A stretch of 11,439 nucleotides of DNA from DAIOGN01 sp036745245 (lineage in GTDB: Bacteria > Zixibacteria > MSB-5A5 > JAUVRN01). Below are positions 1 to 6,440 of this stretch, piece after piece. Made by a program: the position numbers and the translations under genes. The DNA is taken from contig DAIOGN010000109.1 of the NCBI GenBank assembly GCA_036745245.1, forward strand, positions 1-11,439, given 5' to 3'. The notes under the pieces are model-generated. The model was not told where the DNA came from, searched no databases, and saw only the letters and a program-made list of their open reading frames with translations. How positions within the stretch are numbered: position 1 is the stretch's first letter; the number at the start of each line of letters is the position of its first letter.

Positions 1-219
1 GTCCTTGCGGCCGCGAATGACAAGCTGTCCGCGTGGCGCCTGTCCGACCTGTCCGAACTTCTGGGCCGCTCGGAGAGCACACTCAAGGTGCGCCTGTGCC
101 GGATTCGCTCGCGCCTCAGAGATGAACTCAACCTTACGCTCGCGCGCCGGGAACGACGTGCTCTCCGCGCCGCGAGAAAGGAACGCATATGGATTGCCGT
201 GAAGCCAAACGTCGACTGA
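1..219 (+). CDS. ECF-type RNA polymerase sigma factor, C-terminal fragment (5' truncated by window)
   Basis: Frame 1 is open from the first base to a TGA at 217-219 and gives 72 residues without a start, so the gene begins outside the window. Residues ~13-43 (LSDLSELLGRSESTLKVRL and the following RIRSRLRDEL) match the helix-turn-helix of sigma-70 region 4, where a short helix, a G-R/I-S/P turn and a recognition helix of the TLKVRL type are followed by an Arg-rich helix. Region 4 of ECF sigma factors binds the -35 element. The tail after residue 45 is Arg/Lys-rich. The gene overlaps the next gene by 31 bases in another frame, the usual translationally coupled layout of an ECF sigma factor and its anti-sigma factor. 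A LuxR-type or other HTH protein is possible from so short a piece, but the downstream zinc-motif membrane protein makes sigma factor much the likelier reading. Confidence 0.8.
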   Translation, partial: VLAAANDKLSAWRLSDLSELLGRSESTLKVRLCRIRSRLRDELNLTLARRERRALRAARKERIWIAVKPNVD

Positions 220-1436
220 AGGACCTCGTGTCCCTGGCCGAAGCTGATTTCGATCTTCGAGCCCATGCCAACAGCTGCCCGTCGTGCCGTCCGGCGTGGG
301 ACGCCGCCATTCTTCTCGAGCACGCGTTCGAGACGTCCCGCGGGGAGCGCCCTCTCGAGCCGGTGCCTTCGCTGTGGGAGACGCGCCGTGCCCTGGAGGA
401 GCGACTTGCCCGGCGCGGCTGGTCCGGACTGCAATGGCTCAGCGATTTCTGGAAGTTCGGAACGGCCGGGGTTCGCTGGGGCGTGAGTGCCGGGGCCTTT
501 GCTCTCGTTCTGGCCTTTGTCACTCTGGTTCCGTTTCACTACGAGAAAACCGTGGGGTATGAGGTGGCACTCGCCGGAGTCGATCCGGAACTGGCCCGGC
601 ACGAAGACCGCCTGCAGACCCTGCTCGCCGCCATGGGGGCGGGCGAGGCCAACGTGAACTGGGTGCACTGCGACTCGGTCTGTGAACTGAGAGTCACGGA
701 CCTGCCGGATCTGGAACAGTGCAGGCTGCTCGTGGGCGCTTTGGAACAGCTCTGCGAAGTGAAAGTTCTGGAGTCGGGCGCACGCACGTGCGTCGTGTCC
801 ACGGGTCCGATTCTCGAGATGGCCGTCGAACGCGTGCGCAACACTCGTTCCGCCAGCGTGTCGGAGACGGATGCGAAGGAACTGCTCGCAGCATGCTTCG
901 GTGGCGACTTCAGCCTGTGTACTCAGGTGACGTGCGACTCGGCCATGGCGGCTGCCTGCGCGGCGACCTGCAAGGCCGGGGCCGGCGCGAGCTGCATGGT
1001 CACGGACTCGCTGTGCGTGGTGGTGTGCCCCGCGGCCGGAACCTCCTGCGGTCCGAACGCCGCGTCTGCGCCGTCGTGTCTTCCGGGTTCGTGTGTGACC
1101 CGGGAGGCCAGAGGAAGCGCCGCTGCCGCAGGCGATGAGCCAGCCTCCGTGCTCCCGTCCGGATTCGACCTGGCCCAGAATCAGCCCAATCCGTTCAACC
1201 CCACCACGGAGATCGCGTTCTCACTCGCGTCTTCGATGAGTGTGCGTCTCGAAATCTTCAACTCTCTGGGGCGCAGAGTGCGCACACTCGTGGACGGTGT
1301 CCGGGGGGCGGGTGCTCACAGAGTGACGTGGGATGGCCGCTCGGAGAATGGCGAATCGGTCCCTTCAGGCACGTACCTCTATCGTCTGTCGGCGGGTGAT
1401 GAAGTACAGTCGAAGACGATGACGCTGCTTAAGTAA
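189..1436 (+). CDS. Anti-sigma factor-like membrane protein with Cys-rich extracytoplasmic region and C-terminal FlgD-Ig/type IX sorting-like domain
   Basis: This 415-residue protein starts at ATG 189, with AAAGGAA at 177-183 five bases upstream. Residues 1-45 carry the zinc anti-sigma signature H26-x3-C30-x2-C33, after an N-terminal Asp-Cys typical of the family, and should bind the sigma factor encoded just upstream. One hydrophobic helix at ~96-116 would anchor it in the inner membrane with the C-terminus outside the cytoplasm. Residues 161-302 hold sixteen cysteines, an extreme density in a GC-rich genome, suggesting disulfides or redox sensing. Residues ~327-415 form a FlgD-Ig-like or type IX 'sorting' domain: NQPNPFNPTTEIAFSL, then VRLEIFNSLGRRVRTLVDG, HRVTWDGR, VPSGTYLYRL and a final SKTMTLLK. 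The reading frame is continuous with no sign of fusion by error. Combining a membrane-anchored anti-sigma domain with a sorting-type C-terminus is odd, because that domain normally belongs to soluble exported proteins. The sigma/anti-sigma role is well supported; the role of the outer part is unknown. Confidence 0.8.
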   Translation: MDCREAKRRLKDLVSLAEADFDLRAHANSCPSCRPAWDAAILLEHAFETSRGERPLEPVPSLWETRRALEERLARRGWSGLQWLSDFWKFGTAGVRWGVSAGAFALVLAFVTLVPFHYEKTVGYEVALAGVDPELARHEDRLQTLLAAMGAGEANVNWVHCDSVCELRVTDLPDLEQCRLLVGALEQLCEVKVLESGARTCVVSTGPILEMAVERVRNTRSASVSETDAKELLAACFGGDFSLCTQVTCDSAMAAACAATCKAGAGASCMVTDSLCVVVCPAAGTSCGPNAASAPSCLPGSCVTREARGSAAAAGDEPASVLPSGFDLAQNQPNPFNPTTEIAFSLASSMSVRLEIFNSLGRRVRTLVDGVRGAGAHRVTWDGRSENGESVPSGTYLYRLSAGDEVQSKTMTLLK

Positions 1437-1448
1437 CCTGAGGTTCAT

Positions 1449-1477
1449 CGGGGCCCGGTCGTGTTCGCCGGGCCCCG
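1449..1477 (+). terminator. GC-rich hairpin between convergent genes
   Basis: A perfect 10-bp inverted repeat (1449-1458 with 1468-1477) has a 9-base loop and sits 12 bases after the anti-sigma stop, facing the peroxidase stop at 1494. There is no long T tract on either side, so efficiency is uncertain, but the place and symmetry suit a bidirectional terminator. Confidence 0.55.
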
Positions 1478-1493
1478 GTGTCGGTTTCAAGAT

Positions 1494-2078
1494 CTAGAGT
1501 AACGCTTCGACGGCCTGCTTCACCTGGTCCGACAGCGGTTCCACGGTGGGTTCGAAGCGTGCGGCCACATGCCCTTCCCGATCCAGCAGAAACTTGGTGA
1601 AGTTCCACTGAATCTCACCGGGGCGCTCTGAGTGTCTCGTGAGATGGCGGTAGAGTGGATGCTGCCCTTCCCCTTTCACTTCAATCTTGGACATGAGCGG
1701 AAAGCTCACACCGTAGTTCACGCGGCAGAAGTTCTGGATGTCGAGATCGGTGCCGGGCTCCTGACCCCCGAATTGATTGCAGGGAAAGGCCACCACCACC
1801 AGGCCACGATCGCGGTACTGCCTGTAGAGCTGCTCCAGCCCGTCGTACTGGGGGGTGAATCCGCATTCGCTGGCTACGTTCACCACCAGGTACGCGTGAG
1901 CGTCAAGCGACGCCAGCCGGGTGCTGTCGCCGCCGGTGGAAACAACGCCAATGTCCAGGGCCCGGGCGGGTTCCGCAGGTGCTTTCATGTCTCTGCTCCG
2001 TGTCGAGTCGGCCCGGTGCTCGGCTCCCTGACAGGCGCACACAAGCAGCACGGGCGTCAACAGTTGTCGTAGGGTCAT
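1494..2078 (-). CDS. Glutathione peroxidase family protein (Cys-type, thioredoxin-dependent type), probable lipoprotein
   Basis: The protein reduces hydroperoxides. The family catalytic residues are all visible: peroxidatic C72 in ASECGFT, Q102 in FPCNQFGGQEPG, and W158-N159 in WNFTKFLLDREG. C72 is cysteine, not selenocysteine. C118 in NFCRVNYGVSFP sits at the position of the resolving cysteine of yeast Gpx3-type enzymes, so electrons probably come from thioredoxin rather than glutathione. The start at 2078 gives 194 residues beginning MTLRQLLTPVLLVCACQG, a short charged start, hydrophobic core and lipobox-like V-C-A-C, suggesting a lipid-anchored envelope enzyme; Cys at -2 is atypical for a lipobox. 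A longer reading from 2153 would add 25 residues, but it runs through the best promoter candidate (2125-2153) and would bury the signal sequence. It is convergent with the anti-sigma gene and divergent from the DsbD-family gene. Confidence 0.9.
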   Translation of the reverse strand: MTLRQLLTPVLLVCACQGAEHRADSTRSRDMKAPAEPARALDIGVVSTGGDSTRLASLDAHAYLVVNVASECGFTPQYDGLEQLYRQYRDRGLVVVAFPCNQFGGQEPGTDLDIQNFCRVNYGVSFPLMSKIEVKGEGQHPLYRHLTRHSERPGEIQWNFTKFLLDREGHVAARFEPTVEPLSDQVKQAVEALL

Positions 2079-2124
2079 GGCAGTTTCCGTCGTCCGGAAC
2101 GACCGCGATCCGGGCACAGCCCGC

Positions 2125-2153
2125 ATCATAGCCGTTGCCCACGTTTCTACCAA
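2125..2153 (-). promoter_or_regulatory. Sigma-70-type promoter for the glutathione peroxidase gene
   Basis: On the minus strand TTGGTA (2153-2148) and TATGAT (2130-2125) are separated by exactly 17 bases; the -10 matches 5 of 6 consensus positions and the -35 matches 4 of 6. Transcription would start near 2118, leaving a leader of about 40 bases before the ATG at 2078. This supports the shorter start of the peroxidase. Confidence 0.5.
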
Positions 2154-2211
2154 CTGCGGATGCGAGAGCGGGATCCTTCACTCTCCCAGGAACTTTACGA
2201 CGCGTGTGAGT

Positions 2212-2217
2212 TAGAAT
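2212..2217 (+). promoter_or_regulatory. Candidate -10 box for the DsbD-family operon
   Basis: TAGAAT (5 of 6 matches to TATAAT) lies in the divergent intergenic region upstream of the DsbD-family gene. No convincing -35 is seen 16-18 bases upstream, so it would need an activator, an alternative sigma factor, or it is chance. The ECF sigma factor of this window is a natural candidate but its target sequence is unknown. Confidence 0.3.
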
Positions 2218-2298
2218 CTGCAGTCGGTCGCCCGATCCCGATCCCCCGAGAGGATGTTGTCGCTGGCGCCCAATCTGTTTTCCAGCAATACTTTGCGA

Positions 2299-4446
2299 AT
2301 GCACCAACCCACCCGGACCGCACTTCTGGCCACCCTCGTCTGCCTGGTCCTTCCCGCCTGGCACGCTGCCGGTGCGGAAGTCAGGGACGGTCATGTGGCC
2401 CTGGAACTGGTCTCGGAAGTCCAGTCGATTCGTCCGGGACAGCCCTTCTCCGTGGCGTTGCGGTTCCGGATGGATCCGGGTTGGCACATCAACTGGCGGA
2501 ATGCCGGCGATGCCGGACTGCCCCCCACGGTGACATGGGATCTCCCCGACGGTTTCAAGGCGGGCGACCTTCAATGGCCCGTCCCCGAGAGGCTGGTGGT
2601 AGATCCGCTCGCGAGCTACGGCTACGAAGGCTCGGTACTGCTTCCGGTGGAGATCGTGCCGCCGGACAACGTCTTGGGTGAAGTGACCCTGAAGGCTGCC
2701 GTGGACTGGCTGGTGTGCAGCCACGTCTGCATTCCGGGTGCGGGACGCGTGGAGCTGGTGCTGCCTGTGAGCACAGGCTCGCCCGAGCTCGACCGGCGGT
2801 GGGATGCCGAGTTCATCGACACCCGATTCCAACTGCCGATTACGGCACCCGACTGGATCGTAGGAGCCGAACTCCTGCCTGGGTCCATCCAATTTACGAT
2901 CACTCCGCCCGCCTGGTGGCAGGGTGAATTGGGCGAGGTGTTCTTCCTTCCCTATGCCTCGGATGTCATCTCGCACAGTGGCGCTCAGACCTTCTCGACA
3001 CAGGGCAAAGACTTCCGGCTCGAGGTTCCGAGAGCGACCAACAACCCCGTGGCGCCAAAGAGACTCGCCGGCCTTCTCGTGAGCAGCATCGGCTGGCGCG
3101 GCGAAGGATCGGAACAAAGCCTCCAGATCGAGGTCGTGCCATGCGAGCCCGGTGCGTCGGGCGCGGCCACCACAGGCGGCCAGGGTTCGATTCTCGTTCC
3201 GCTCGTCTTCGCATTTCTGGGCGGCATGATACTCAATCTCATGCCGTGCGTCCTGCCTGTGCTGTCCATCAAGGTGCTCAGCCTGGTGCAGGCGGCGGGC
3301 GACGGACAGCGAGCCAGTCTGTCGCACAGCCTGCTGTACACGGCCGGCATACTCGTGTCGTTCTGGAGTCTGGCCGGATTGCTCCTGGCCCTGCGCGGTG
3401 CGGGCGAAGCCCTGGGCTGGGGCTTTCAGCTGCAATCGCCGTTGTTCGTGCTCGCCATGGCCGGAGTCTTCTTCCTTCTGGGCCTCTCGCTGCTCGGCGT
3501 CTTCGAAGTGGGAACTTCGTGGATGGGCGTGGGGGCGGGTGCGGCCGGACGTGGCGGCGCATTTGGCACGTTCACCAGCGGCATTCTCGCGGTGGTGGTG
3601 GCCACTCCCTGCACGGCGCCGTTCATGGGGTCTGCCCTCGGCTATGCGCTTACACAGCCGGCGCATCTATCGCTTCTCATCTTCACCGCGCTCGGACTCG
3701 GACTCGCCCTGCCCTATGTGGTGCTGGCCAGCTCTCCGGCTCTCCTGAAATTCGTGCCGCGCCCCGGCGCGTGGATGGAGACCCTGAAGCAGGCGTTCGG
3801 GTTTCTGCTTCTGGCCACCGTCGTCTGGCTGGCCTGGGTGCTCGGCAATCAATCGGGACCGCAGGCCATCGCCGTGCTCATGAGCGTGCTTCTGCTTCTC
3901 GCCATCGCTTCCTGGATCTGGGGACGCTGGGGAGCCCTTTCACGGAGCGAGGGGTCCCGGCGAGCCGCCCGTGTGGCCGGTGCGCTTCTGCTCCTGGCGG
4001 CCGCCACGTGGGGCGCCCGTGGAGTGACACTGTTCGGCGCCACGCCTTCGAATGCGGCCGATTCGGAGACCTGGGTTCGATACGACGAGGGCGAACTCTC
4101 GCGTCTGGTGGCGCAGGGCACGCCGGTGCTCCTCGATTTCACCGCCGACTGGTGCTTGAGCTGCAAAGTGAATGAGCAGGTGGCCCTGGGGTCTGAGGCG
4201 GTGTTGGAGCGCGTGCGTGAACAGGGCGTGGTGCTCATGAAGGCCGACTGGACTCTGCGCAGCGCGGAGATCACGCGCGCGCTTTCGAACTTCGGACGCA
4301 GCAGCGTCCCTCTTTACGTTCTCTACTCGGGACACGGAGTGGACCGGTACGTGACGCTTCCCGAAATCCTCACGCCGGGCATCGTGCTCGAGGCCCTCGA
4401 CCAACTTCAAAACGATTCACCAACCAACACAGGAGGACATCAGTGA
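2299..4446 (+). CDS. dsbD: DsbD/ScsB-family transmembrane thiol:disulfide interchange protein with C-terminal thioredoxin domain
   Basis: The protein passes electrons from cytoplasmic thioredoxin across the inner membrane to periplasmic thiol proteins. From ATG 2299 it is 715 residues. A signal peptide spans ~1-26 (hydrophobic ALLATLVCLVLPAW, AAGA then E). The periplasmic N-terminal domain (~27-285) has the paired cysteines C140 and C144 in DWLVCSHVCIPG. The membrane core (~297-580, about eight helices) has the two redox cysteines of the DsbD family, C317 in NLMPCVLPVLSIK and C438 in VATPCTAPFMGSALGYAL. The C-terminal periplasmic thioredoxin domain (~590-715) has C619-L-S-C622 in FTADWCLSCK. 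All six expected cysteines are present. An in-frame ATG at 2254 has a GAGAGG directly abutting it, too close to act as a ribosome site; 2299 has no clear site either but starts a textbook signal peptide, so the start is uncertain. The stop overlaps the next gene (GTGA). Confidence 0.93.
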   Translation: MHQPTRTALLATLVCLVLPAWHAAGAEVRDGHVALELVSEVQSIRPGQPFSVALRFRMDPGWHINWRNAGDAGLPPTVTWDLPDGFKAGDLQWPVPERLVVDPLASYGYEGSVLLPVEIVPPDNVLGEVTLKAAVDWLVCSHVCIPGAGRVELVLPVSTGSPELDRRWDAEFIDTRFQLPITAPDWIVGAELLPGSIQFTITPPAWWQGELGEVFFLPYASDVISHSGAQTFSTQGKDFRLEVPRATNNPVAPKRLAGLLVSSIGWRGEGSEQSLQIEVVPCEPGASGAATTGGQGSILVPLVFAFLGGMILNLMPCVLPVLSIKVLSLVQAAGDGQRASLSHSLLYTAGILVSFWSLAGLLLALRGAGEALGWGFQLQSPLFVLAMAGVFFLLGLSLLGVFEVGTSWMGVGAGAAGRGGAFGTFTSGILAVVVATPCTAPFMGSALGYALTQPAHLSLLIFTALGLGLALPYVVLASSPALLKFVPRPGAWMETLKQAFGFLLLATVVWLAWVLGNQSGPQAIAVLMSVLLLLAIASWIWGRWGALSRSEGSRRAARVAGALLLLAAATWGARGVTLFGATPSNAADSETWVRYDEGELSRLVAQGTPVLLDFTADWCLSCKVNEQVALGSEAVLERVREQGVVLMKADWTLRSAEITRALSNFGRSSVPLYVLYSGHGVDRYVTLPEILTPGIVLEALDQLQNDSPTNTGGHQ
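4431..4436 (+). promoter_or_regulatory. Ribosome binding site setting the GTG start of the redoxin
   Basis: AGGAGG lies six bases before GTG 4443, inside the last codons of the DsbD-family gene. It is a perfect Shine-Dalgarno core and fixes a GTG start that overlaps the upstream TGA stop, implying coupled translation. Confidence 0.85.
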
Positions 4447-5099
4447 ACTGGAACAGAAGTATTACAGGAGCAGCGCTCCTTGCACTGGCCATCGCGCCGG
4501 CATGGGCCGACGACAAGGCCGCCGAGTCGGCCCCCGCCGCCCTACCGGCCAAGGTGGCCACCGTCGGGTCGAAAGCGCCCGACTTCACCCTGGCCGATGC
4601 CGCAGGCAAGAAGCACGCGCTGTCGGATTACAAGGGAAAGTACGTGGTGCTCGAATGGGTGAACTTCGACTGCCCGTTCGTGCGCAAGCATTACGACTCA
4701 AAGAACATGCAGGGACTGCAGACGACGTACACCGGCCAGGAAGTGGTGTGGCTGTCGATCTGTTCGTCGGCGCCCGGCATGCAGGGCTTCTTCGAAGGGG
4801 AGGCGCTCGCCAAGCGCATCGCGGACGAAGGCATGAAGTCCACGGCCTACCTGGTGGACACCGACGGAGCGGTGGGCAAAGTGTACGAAGCCAAGACCAC
4901 CCCTCAGATGTTCGTGATCGACCCCCAGGGAGTGATCCTCTATTCCGGGGCCATCGATGACAAGCCCTCGGCCAAGCCCGAAGATGTGAAGGGCGCCGTC
5001 AATTACGTGACGGAGGCCCTCACGCTCGCCAAGTCGGGCAAGCCCTTGTCCACGACCTGGACCAAGTCGTACGGCTGTTCCGTGAAGTACGGCGGCTGA
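4443..5099 (+). CDS. Periplasmic redoxin (AhpC/TSA / thioredoxin-like fold)
   Basis: This 218-residue protein is a peroxiredoxin/TlpA-like redoxin. A signal peptide covers residues 1-22 (TGAALLALAIAPAWA then DD). The redoxin fold starts at VGSKAPDFTLADAAGKKHAL (~41-60) and continues with VVLEWVNFDCPFVRKHY, where C77 is the likely reactive cysteine, and the cis-Pro region KTTPQMFVIDPQG (~151-163). Two other cysteines are C107 (LSICSSAPG) and C212 in the C-terminal YGCSVKY, a motif I recall as shared in this family, which could act as a resolving cysteine. There is no CxxC pair. Overlap with the DsbD-family gene by the GTGA arrangement strongly suggests that the DsbD-family protein recycles this redoxin, as it does periplasmic peroxiredoxin-like partners elsewhere. 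The pair is closed by a strong terminator. The substrate (peroxide or protein disulfide) cannot be told from the sequence. Confidence 0.88.
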   Translation: MNWNRSITGAALLALAIAPAWADDKAAESAPAALPAKVATVGSKAPDFTLADAAGKKHALSDYKGKYVVLEWVNFDCPFVRKHYDSKNMQGLQTTYTGQEVVWLSICSSAPGMQGFFEGEALAKRIADEGMKSTAYLVDTDGAVGKVYEAKTTPQMFVIDPQGVILYSGAIDDKPSAKPEDVKGAVNYVTEALTLAKSGKPLSTTWTKSYGCSVKYGG

Positions 5100-5123
5100 A
5101 CCCGGAGTCGTTCCGCGGTCTGG

Positions 5124-5151
5124 AAACCGGCACCCCGTGCCGGTTTTTTTT
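5124..5151 (+). terminator. Rho-independent terminator of the dsbD-redoxin operon
   Basis: A perfect 10-bp stem (5124-5133 with 5137-5146), a three-base CCC loop and a run of eight T (5144-5151) follow the redoxin stop by 24 bases. This is the clearest intrinsic terminator in the window. Confidence 0.95.
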
Positions 5152-5219
5152 GTGCTCAAATGCGCCTGGGTCCTGTTGCGCCGACCGCATGAGAAGCGTA
5201 TCGATGTCTCTCTCCGATC

Positions 5220-5744
5220 ATGGACTACCAGGTAGACCAGGCGGTTCGGATTCTCGTGCGCACGCCGGACGTGCTGCGATCCCTTCTGGGCGAGGCCGGC
5301 CCGGAGTGGACGAATGCCCGCACCGGGGGCGACACCTTCAGCCCGTTCGACGTGGTGGGCCACCTCATTCATGGAGAGCGCACAGACTGGATTCCTCGCG
5401 CTCGCATGATCCTCGAGTCGGGGCCGTCGGTCACGTTCCCGCCCTTCGACCGCTTCGCCATGCGTGACGCCTCGCGCGGACAGAGCCTGCCGGACCTGCT
5501 CGACACGTTTGAAGCTCTGCGCTCCAGGTCGGTGCGCGAACTCAAGGAGCTGGACCTCTCGCCTGACCTTCTGCAGCGCACGGGCACGCATCCAACCCTG
5601 GGGACGGTGACCCTGTCGCACCATCTGTCGATGTGGGTGGTGCACGATCTGGGTCACCTCGCGCAGATTGCGCGCGCGATGGCCTGGCAGTACCGCGATG
5701 CCGTGGGCCCCTGGCGGGACTCCACGACCATCCTGAAGCCCTGA
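5220..5744 (+). CDS. DinB superfamily protein (DinB-like metal-binding four-helix bundle)
   Basis: The 174-residue cytoplasmic protein has no signal peptide. The three-histidine metal site of the DinB/YfiT family is visible: H48 in DVVGHLIHGE, and H142 and H146 in VVHDLGHLAQIAR. The overall order, with a first histidine after ~45 residues and an HDxGH near the end, and the length fit the family. Members include bacillithiol- or mycothiol-dependent transferases and many of unknown role; nothing here identifies the substrate, so a thiol-transfer role would be speculation even though thiol-redox genes are adjacent. No Shine-Dalgarno sequence precedes ATG 5220, and an in-frame stop at 5190 with no alternative start between leaves 5220 as the start. 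A weak TTGCGC-N17-TATCGA at 5176-5204 would start transcription near 5211, giving an almost leaderless mRNA. It is convergent with the HAD gene 18 bases away. Confidence 0.87.
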   Translation: MDYQVDQAVRILVRTPDVLRSLLGEAGPEWTNARTGGDTFSPFDVVGHLIHGERTDWIPRARMILESGPSVTFPPFDRFAMRDASRGQSLPDLLDTFEALRSRSVRELKELDLSPDLLQRTGTHPTLGTVTLSHHLSMWVVHDLGHLAQIARAMAWQYRDAVGPWRDSTTILKP

Positions 5745-5762
5745 GTCTGCACGCCCGTCGGG

Positions 5763-6440
5763 CTACATGTTTTCCAGTAAGGCAGCGGGCAGCATGTCAT
5801 CCGTGACCACCGGCCAGCCGCGCCGCGCGGCTTCCAGCTGAAGCCGCGGCCGCGGATTCACTGCCACGGGCAGTCCCNNNNNNNNNNGAAGCGGAACATC
5901 CCCCTCGTGATCTCCCAGCGCGCAGGTCTGGTGCCACAGTGACTGCCGGTCCCCCATCCATGCCTCAGCGTAGTCCAGTTTGTACCGGCCATGCGGATGG
6001 GGTGCCACCAGGGCACCGGTGTAACGCCCGGCCAGTATTTCAGCACGGCCGGCAATGAATTGAGACACGCCGAAGTGCCGCGCCACGCGGGCGGCCAGGA
6101 AGTCCGCCGTTCCTGAAAGCAGCACGATCTCCACTCCGCGCTCGCGCATCATGTGGAGTGTGCGCGAGGCGCCCGGCAACAGACTGCGCTCTCCCCTGTC
6201 CGACCACCAGTGCTCCACCCATTCGATCACGCGTTCGGTGGGTTCGGATCGCACATACGGGAGCTTCATCCGGTACATGGTTGGAGGCCAGCGGCAGGCG
6301 AGCAGAAGCGCGCTCGCCACGATGCGGGCCGGGCTCGAGCGTCCGGTCCGCATCAGGAAATCCACGAACTGCCGCTCCAGACTGGGAGTCGCCAGCGTGC
6401 CGTCGATGTCCCAGAGCGCGAGCTTAGGCGGGTTTCTCAC
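5763..6440 (-). CDS. HAD-superfamily IB phosphatase (possible phosphatidylglycerophosphate phosphatase, PgpC-like)
   Basis: The start is taken as GTG 6440, giving 225 residues and a 17-base overlap with the upstream phosphatidyltransferase; the further 31 codons back to 6533 lie inside that gene and read as its shadow. HAD motifs are in order: motif I D11-I-D13-GT (nucleophile and acid/base), motif II S109 in VLLSGTADF, the motif III lysine K154 in GRYKLDYAEAW, and motif IV D177/D181 in ALGDHEGDVPL. A helical cap lies between motifs I and II (subclass I), including an LLLACRWPP stretch as in HAD-IB hydrolases. A run of ten N covers residues 185-188. Known HAD-IB enzymes include SerB and PgpC; being next to a CDP-alcohol phosphatidyltransferase favours dephosphorylation of a phospholipid intermediate, but that is inference from context. 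Confidence 0.85.
   Translation of the reverse strand: MRNPPKLALWDIDGTLATPSLERQFVDFLMRTGRSSPARIVASALLLACRWPPTMYRMKLPYVRSEPTERVIEWVEHWWSDRGERSLLPGASRTLHMMRERGVEIVLLSGTADFLAARVARHFGVSQFIAGRAEILAGRYTGALVAPHPHGRYKLDYAEAWMGDRQSLWHQTCALGDHEGDVPLXXXXGLPVAVNPRPRLQLEAARRGWPVVTDDMLPAALLENM
5878..5887. other. Run of ten N (scaffold gap or masked bases)
   Basis: Ten undetermined bases interrupt the HAD gene. The reading frame is the same on both sides, and the missing four codons (CNN NNN NNN NNG) fall just after motif IV. Confidence 1.

Noticed and set aside
2079..2153. 25-residue N-terminal extension of the peroxidase
   Set aside because: It would include the TATGAT promoter box and hide the lipoprotein-like signal sequence that begins at 2078.
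2359..2373. TGGCACG sigma-54-like -24 element inside dsbD
   Set aside because: The required GC is not at the right distance (GT instead), and the site is inside a coding region.
2160..2681. 173-residue plus-strand frame starting before dsbD
   Set aside because: It overlaps the DsbD-family gene in another frame; residues after ~45 are an Arg/Gly-rich shadow and no ribosome site precedes it.
3564..3578. TTGGCACG sigma-54-like -24 element inside dsbD
   Set aside because: The -12 GC is one base out of register and the site is in the middle of the gene.
1903..3666. 587-residue open frame on the minus strand
   Set aside because: It lies antisense to the well-supported DsbD-family gene and part of the peroxidase. 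Its protein is rich in Arg, His, Gln and Glu with no domain, the usual antisense shadow of GC-rich coding DNA.
4698..5657. 319-residue open frame on the minus strand
   Set aside because: It runs antisense through the redoxin gene, the strong terminator and the DinB gene; composition is shadow-like and no motif is seen.
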